Shown in pieces: positions 62,185 to 64,000 of a stretch of 64,000 nt of DNA (positions are counted from its first letter, which is position 1; every line of letters starts with the position of its first letter). The notes beneath the pieces are model-generated. The model searched no databases, was not told where the DNA came from, and saw only the letters and a program-made list of their open reading frames with translations. A program made the position numbers and the translations under genes. Source of the stretch: an uncultured Lachnospiraceae bacterium (GTDB taxonomy: Bacteria > Bacillota > Clostridia > Lachnospirales > Lachnospiraceae); NCBI GenBank assembly GCA_910587085.1, contig CAJUMC010000012.1:1-64000 (forward strand), written 5' to 3'.

Positions 62185-62289
62185 AATATCCGTCTCCTTT
62201 GCCCTGTGACATAATATACGCAATCCCCAAATTCTTATTTTCAGATAACGTTCGATTTCGTCATTTTATTTCACCTTATTTTTTTAAAT

Positions 62290-62295
62290 ATTATA
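62290..62295 (-). promoter_or_regulatory. -10 box upstream of the NACHT gene
   Basis: Minus strand TATAAT in an AT-rich stretch about 105 bases before the TTG start. No good -35 is seen at normal spacing. Confidence 0.4.
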
Positions 62296-62466
62296 TAAAA
62301 ATAACGGTTCGTTTTTATGCAACATTACTAAATGGTGTTGTTTTTATCTCTCTCCGCCTCCGTTCATACACCTGGAAAAGGCGGAACCTTGAACGGCCCC
62401 GCCCTTATTTATCTCTGATTTCATCTTCTGCTGGCAATATTGCTGAGTATACCTGCTCTCCCGGAA

Positions 62467-62560
62467 TTTTCCATTCTGCATTTTTCCATTCTGCATTTTT
62501 TTCATTCTGCATTTTTCCATTCTGCATTTTTCCATTCTGCATTTTTTCCATTCTGCAATT
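62467..62560. repeat. array of 15-16-bp tandem repeats
   Basis: Six copies of CATTCTGCA followed by T-rich spacers begin at 62472, 62487, 62503, 62518, 62533 and 62549. Periods are 15, 16, 15, 15, 16. It lies in the 62185-62624 gap between the NACHT gene and the next gene. The period and lack of unique spacers rule out CRISPR. Confidence 0.9.
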
Positions 62561-62624
62561 TTCATACCGCCTGCAGCCCTGCTTTCCGGCAGGCAAGGCA
62601 GCCGCCTTTTCCCGCTCCGGCCGC

Positions 62625-63677
62625 CTATATCAGTCCTTCATATCCCAGCTCCCTGCGCAGCCTCGCATTGCTGCGAAGAAATTGAATCAACAGTTTATTT
62701 CCTACCAGAGCTATCATATCTTTTCTAAAATTACCATTTATTCTTGCTTCATCCAATCGGCACACTACATAATACAGCTGCGCAATCTCACTGTTGTTCA
62801 AAACGATCTTCTTCGGATAGCCCCGGGATGAATGCGTCCGGATACCGTCGTACTCATAAAGTACTTCTTCACTCGGATACTGTCTTCTGGCTGCCGCCAC
62901 CAGCCTTGACAGCTCCCCAGGATCATCCTCTTTTGTCAGAATCCTTCTTCCCGGCTCCGGATTCCTGAGATCTGCTCTCAGTATCCGCACCATATCCTGA
63001 CGATCAATCTCCGGACCACTGCGATGCATCAGCCGGATTCGTCCTCCATCAAAATAAATGCTGCCTGCATGTTCTGTTTCGCCCGAAAAAAAGCCATCCA
63101 GAGCTCTTTTCGAAAATGTGGCAAACCAGAGCGCGGCGGCACTGAAATCCGCCGGCAGCACAGCAGTATTCCTTTTATAAAATTTCTGCTTTGCACTCTC
63201 AAGCTTTTTAAAATAAAGATTCCGCAGATATTCGGCTCTGTCCGCTGTCAGCCACAAATCTTCTCTTCTTTCCCTGAGCTCCTGAATTGCTTTTTCATAA
63301 AACATCAGTCTCATATCAAAATTGAAAATATGGCATACGATCTCGGCTTCCGCCAAAGAATAATCCGCCTGCATTTTCGTTTTCATCACCCGCAGAAACT
63401 CGGCATACCGCCGATTTTCCTCCCAGCTTCCGCGCTCCCGAAATACCTCCACCTCTGAGGAAATATAATATCTGTACGGCAAAAAGTAAATGCTGCTGCT
63501 ATCTACCGACCCCGTTATCAGCGGCGCTGCACTGGCTAAAACCCTCGGAACCTGCGCAGTCGGCTGCGGCTGCGGAATACTTGCCGTCTGTGCACTGCCC
63601 GGTCGTTTCACCCCCGGCGTCGGGAGCACCTCCCGGACAATCATCCTTGCAGCGTTTCGGAATCTTCCTCCGCCCAT
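62625..63677 (-). CDS. hypothetical protein
   Basis: A 350-residue protein that I do not recognise. The start at 63677 has AGGGAGGG 5 nt upstream. After an Arg/Gly/Pro/Gln-rich N-terminus of about 50 residues, it is mostly alpha-helical with many Arg, Tyr and Phe residues. Segments such as YYISSEVEVFRERGSW, DYSLAEAEIVCHIFNFDMR and a closing helical stretch ALVGNKLLIQFLRSNARLRRE are seen. No signal peptide, membrane span, Walker or metal motif. It follows a partial gene by 29 bases, suggesting one operon. Confidence 0.6.
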   Translation of the reverse strand: MGGGRFRNAARMIVREVLPTPGVKRPGSAQTASIPQPQPTAQVPRVLASAAPLITGSVDSSSIYFLPYRYYISSEVEVFRERGSWEENRRYAEFLRVMKTKMQADYSLAEAEIVCHIFNFDMRLMFYEKAIQELRERREDLWLTADRAEYLRNLYFKKLESAKQKFYKRNTAVLPADFSAAALWFATFSKRALDGFFSGETEHAGSIYFDGGRIRLMHRSGPEIDRQDMVRILRADLRNPEPGRRILTKEDDPGELSRLVAAARRQYPSEEVLYEYDGIRTHSSRGYPKKIVLNNSEIAQLYYVVCRLDEARINGNFRKDMIALVGNKLLIQFLRSNARLRRELGYEGLI

Positions 63678-63706
63678 TCCATCCCTCCCTGAAGCTGTTA
63701 TACCTG

Positions 63707-64000
63707 TTAATCCCGGCCGTCCCCTCTTGGCTGACCGTTTTCGGTTTCCCACTTCTCTTCCGGCGTATGCACCACGCCAGTATTCATCAGCTGATCGACG
63801 ATGCGCGACACCGCTTCCGGACGTCCGCCCGCCTTAAATCTCATCTCAATCTCCATCTCCCCGGCCTTTCCCTTGGCGGAGGTCGCCAGACTATCCAGGT
63901 AAAAAGTGCTTCTCGACACCTCGAAATCTTCGATCGCCTTGCCGTCCAGCTCAGTTTTCTTCATACCTGCATATTTGACAGGCAGAGAGGTTTTAATGTT
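63707..64000 (-). CDS. partial hypothetical protein, runs off the right edge
   Basis: The frame is open to the last base of the window, so the gene continues beyond 64000. A Met at 63964 has no convincing ribosome binding site, so the upstream codons (encoding IKTSLPVKYAGM) are probably coding too. The visible part ends with GGRPEAVSRIVDQLMNTGV and a polar Gly/Glu/Arg tail. No known domain was recognised. It precedes the 350-residue unknown gene by 29 bases. Confidence 0.55.
   Translation of the reverse strand, partial: NIKTSLPVKYAGMKKTELDGKAIEDFEVSRSTFYLDSLATSAKGKAGEMEIEMRFKAGGRPEAVSRIVDQLMNTGVVHTPEEKWETENGQPRGDGRD

Noticed and set aside
62240..62275. Seven-codon upstream reading frame before the NACHT gene
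   Set aside because: It has a passable AAGGTG box but is too short to support without conservation.
62467..62560. Possible CRISPR array
   Set aside because: Units are only 15-16 bp with no unique spacers and no cas genes nearby, so it is a simple tandem repeat.
62344..62565. Minus-strand frame encoding MQNGK-type repeats
   Set aside because: It simply translates the 15-16-bp repeat; no ribosome binding site, and changing period breaks the frame pattern.

Overview
The window looks like chromosomal DNA of a spore-forming, carbohydrate-using anaerobe of the Clostridia, most likely Lachnospiraceae (an inference from gene content). Supporting this are an alpha/beta-type small acid-soluble spore protein, the AddAB pair with an Fe-S type AddB, a Re-citrate synthase beside isocitrate dehydrogenase, a clostridial-type cellobiose phosphorylase, GH43 and xylulokinase genes, AGGAGG-type ribosome binding sites and consensus sigma-A promoters in an otherwise GC-rich sequence. 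Most genes lie on the minus strand.

Layout. 0-9.5 kb: SDR oxidoreductase, a small unknown gene, an SH3/N-acetylmuramoyl-L-alanine amidase lipoprotein, a short phosphotransferase, a type-B carboxylesterase, a chemoreceptor and a GH43 glycosidase with a structured leader. 10-18.4 kb: a SARP/BTAD regulator (+), Tex, a xylulokinase and ROK-repressor pair with overlapping divergent promoters, and a lipid kinase with a large insert. 18.5-27.5 kb: SASP, a degenerate tandem repeat, addA and addB (overlapping at a tandem repeat), a small membrane protein. 27.9-34.3 kb: upp and an ABC-F ATPase (+), then a minus-strand operon Re-citrate synthase - isocitrate dehydrogenase - GntR regulator whose promoter carries a TTGTATACAA palindrome. 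34.4-36.5 kb: a secreted Cys/His-repeat protein, an ECF sigma factor and an RsgI-like membrane anti-sigma factor, headed by an ECF-type promoter and a hairpin-rich leader. 36.5-45 kb: an oppABCDF-type peptide importer and a second chemoreceptor. 45-55 kb: DedA (+), a zinc-ribbon protein, pyrF, pyrC, a Nudix-like protein, a divergent TruA, metA, ligA and an RluF-like pseudouridine synthase. 54.5-60.2 kb: a secreted unknown, tRNA-Arg(CCG), cellobiose phosphorylase, an XRE regulator and galE. 60.5-64 kb: an AT-rich, probably acquired NACHT/pentapeptide-repeat membrane ATPase, a 15-bp repeat array and two unrecognised genes running off the right edge.

Working together: GH43, xylulokinase and the ROK regulator suggest xylan or arabinoxylan use. 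Cellobiose phosphorylase and galE feed hexose phosphates and UDP-sugars. Re-citrate synthase plus isocitrate dehydrogenase make 2-oxoglutarate if aconitase is supplied elsewhere. The least understood units are the ECF/anti-sigma/Cys-His module and the NACHT gene. Several proteins carry low-complexity insertions or tails, some built on about 18-residue repeats, which seems to be a trait of this genome. No insertion sequence, prophage, CRISPR array or rRNA was seen. All calls come from reading sequence and motifs; no database search was run.
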